Source: JASFEQ01 sp050122535
Lineage (GTDB): Bacteria > Desulfobacterota > DSM-4660 > Desulfatiglandales > HGW-15
Assembly (NCBI GenBank): GCA_050122535.1
Contig: JASFIT010000231.1
Location: 1-7,460, forward strand
DNA: 7,460 nt
Direction of reading: 5' to 3'
Positions within the stretch are counted from its first letter, which is position 1. Each line of letters opens with the position of its first letter. This document shows, piece by piece, positions 6,645 through 7,460 of the stretch. The notes beneath the pieces were generated by a model, which worked only from the letters and a program-made list of their open reading frames with translations, had not been told where the DNA came from and made no database searches. Both the position numbers and the translations under genes were made by a program.

Positions 6645-6959
6645 ACTCCCAACAGAACACGAATCCTGTCAGAAGCTAGGTCAGCACATTTTGGGGTGTG
6701 TCTCCATGAGGGAACCTCTATCCCTGCTTAGAGGTTAACGGATGGAAGGAAATCTAGTTAAATGAACAACAAAAAGCTTCTGAAGTCAAGCGACATCAGC
6801 GATTTTGACGTTTATAGAGGGGAGCCAAGTCCACAATATCTAGTGGTGGGCGCATGAGGTCTAAAAGTGTAGATTTCTTGCCATAACCCTAACCCGTCCA
6901 ACCAGCGGTTCCGTTGTAGGTTACACCTGATATACTTGAAGATTTCGAGCTTTCAAAAC
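6645..6959 (+). repeat. Intergenic direct repeat, copy B
   Basis: This is the counterpart of copy A (943-1285), in the same orientation and about 5.7 kb away, upstream of the MoxR operon and directly before the promoter of the rightmost gene. It carries the same ordered landmarks, including the AACCTCTA hairpin, CTTGCCATA (6877-6885), GGTTAC (6919-6924) and the ending CTTTCAAAAC. It is shorter than A mainly because of a 24-base difference between GAAGTCAAG and CAATATCT. Like A and C it is bounded by unrelated sequence. No encoded protein was recognised. Confidence 0.8.
6713..6736 (+). repeat. Conserved 8-bp hairpin in repeat copy B
   Basis: Arms AACCTCTA (6713-6720) and TAGAGGTT (6729-6736) enclose the loop TCCCTGCT. 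The arms are identical to those in copy A, and the loop differs at two of eight positions. Confidence 0.65.
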
Positions 6960-7006
6960 AAAATTCTCTCAGTCATATAATTCTTTTCCTTAATAGTACC
7001 AACCCT

Positions 7007-7035
7007 TTGACACATCACTGCCCGTTTGCTAAATT
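7007..7035 (+). promoter_or_regulatory. Sigma-70-type promoter for the TerB/DjlA-like gene
   Basis: A perfect -35 TTGACA (7007-7012), a 17-base spacer and TAAATT (7030-7035, 4 of 6 matches to TATAAT). Transcription would begin near 7042, giving a leader of about 47 bases. It lies about 50 bases past the end of repeat copy B, so the gene does not depend on the repeat for its core promoter. Confidence 0.6.
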
Positions 7036-7088
7036 CTTGCACTTGGCAAAAATCGTATCCCCGGATTACGTCGAAAAGGAGGAATACT

Positions 7089-7460
7089 ATGGGTTGGTTT
7101 GGGAAACTCACATTTGGATCCTTGGGACTATTTTTCGGCGGGCCTCTTGGCGCCATTGCTGGGGCAGCTTTAGGTCACCATCTTGTTGATAAAAAAGGAA
7201 ATCTTACAGAACATACCAATCGTAGGGTACGGGAACCAGAACTAAAACATGCTGAGCAGGCTCAAGCTGCCTACTTTGTCAGTTTATTTTCAATATTAGG
7301 TAAGATGGCAAAAATAGACGGGGTTGTAACAAGGGATGAGATATTTGTAGTACAGAATTTTATAAACAATTTGCATATTGATGAGAGGGAAAAACAGTTT
7401 GCCAAGGAGGTTTTTAACGAGGCAAAAAATTCAAGATACTCAATAGAGGATTTTGCAATT
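7089..7460 (+). CDS. DjlA-like / TerB-domain membrane protein (C-terminally truncated by window edge)
   Basis: Open frame of 124 codons without a stop, running off the right edge. ATG 7089-7091 follows AAGGAGG (7076-7082) at 6 bases. The N-terminus MGWFGKLTFGSLGLFFGGPLG... is a glycine-rich single membrane helix (about 9-30) ending in GHHLVDK, the pattern seen at the start of the co-chaperone DjlA. After a short linker, residues about 57-124 (QAAYFVSLFSILGKMAKIDG-VVTRDEI) match the start of a TerB/DjlA central domain, an acidic helical domain with the conserved KxDGxVTxxE segment. DjlA proteins end in a J-domain that stimulates DnaK; whether this one does lies outside the window, so it could instead be a plain TerB-family protein. 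It is transcribed opposite to every other gene here and is AT-rich compared with the operon. Confidence 0.85.
   Translation, partial: MGWFGKLTFGSLGLFFGGPLGAIAGAALGHHLVDKKGNLTEHTNRRVREPELKHAEQAQAAYFVSLFSILGKMAKIDGVVTRDEIFVVQNFINNLHIDEREKQFAKEVFNEAKNSRYSIEDFAI

Noticed and set aside
943..6959. Repeats as integron attC sites
   Set aside because: The gene blocks are too long, no paired RYYYAAC/GTTRRRY sites are found in the right arrangement, and no integrase is present.

Overview
The window most resembles a Gram-negative, probably Desulfobacterota-like (deltaproteobacterial) chromosome. The grounds are a lipobox lipoprotein, a DjlA/TerB-type membrane protein and a MoxR-DUF58-DUF4129 operon. This placement is an inference from gene content, not from a marker gene. 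No rRNA, tRNA, CRISPR array or transposase was seen.

Layout, left to right. (1) 1-552, minus: 5' part of a cytoplasmic transglutaminase-like cysteine-protease-fold protein, running off the left edge. (2) 553-1421: AT-rich non-coding stretch holding repeat copy A (943-1285). (3) 1422-2453, minus: an exported lipoprotein with a complete metallo-beta-lactamase (RNase Z-like) active site, with a TATAAT -10 box upstream. (4) 2454-2904: AT-rich spacer with repeat copy C (2587-2712). (5) 2905-6498, minus: a tight three-gene operon read right to left, MoxR AAA+ ATPase, DUF58 protein, and a polytopic membrane protein with a C-terminal DUF4129-like domain. (6) 6499-7088: spacer with repeat copy B (6645-6959), then a good sigma-70-type promoter on the plus strand. 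(7) 7089-7460, plus: 5' part of a DjlA-like/TerB-domain membrane protein, running off the right edge.

The operon is the familiar MoxR / DUF58 / TgpA-type envelope module. In such modules a MoxR ATPase acts as a chaperone-like remodeller, the DUF58 protein is a membrane-anchored partner, and a TgpA-like protein carries N-terminal helices, a periplasmic transglutaminase core, one more helix and a cytoplasmic DUF4129 tail. Here the third gene has both ends of that architecture, but only about 65 residues where the catalytic core should be. A separate soluble transglutaminase-like gene lies 2.35 kb further along, behind the lipoprotein gene.

The most unusual signal is a diverged direct repeat that appears in all three long spacers (A, C and B, same orientation) and so brackets the lipoprotein gene and the operon like cassettes. 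A and B share an invariant 8-bp hairpin. All three copies share a 9-base box, then a poorly conserved segment of nearly constant length (33, 32 and 33 nt), then a terminal inverted repeat. I do not recognise this element as a known RNA or mobile-element family. G+C is visibly higher in the operon than in the spacers and edge genes.
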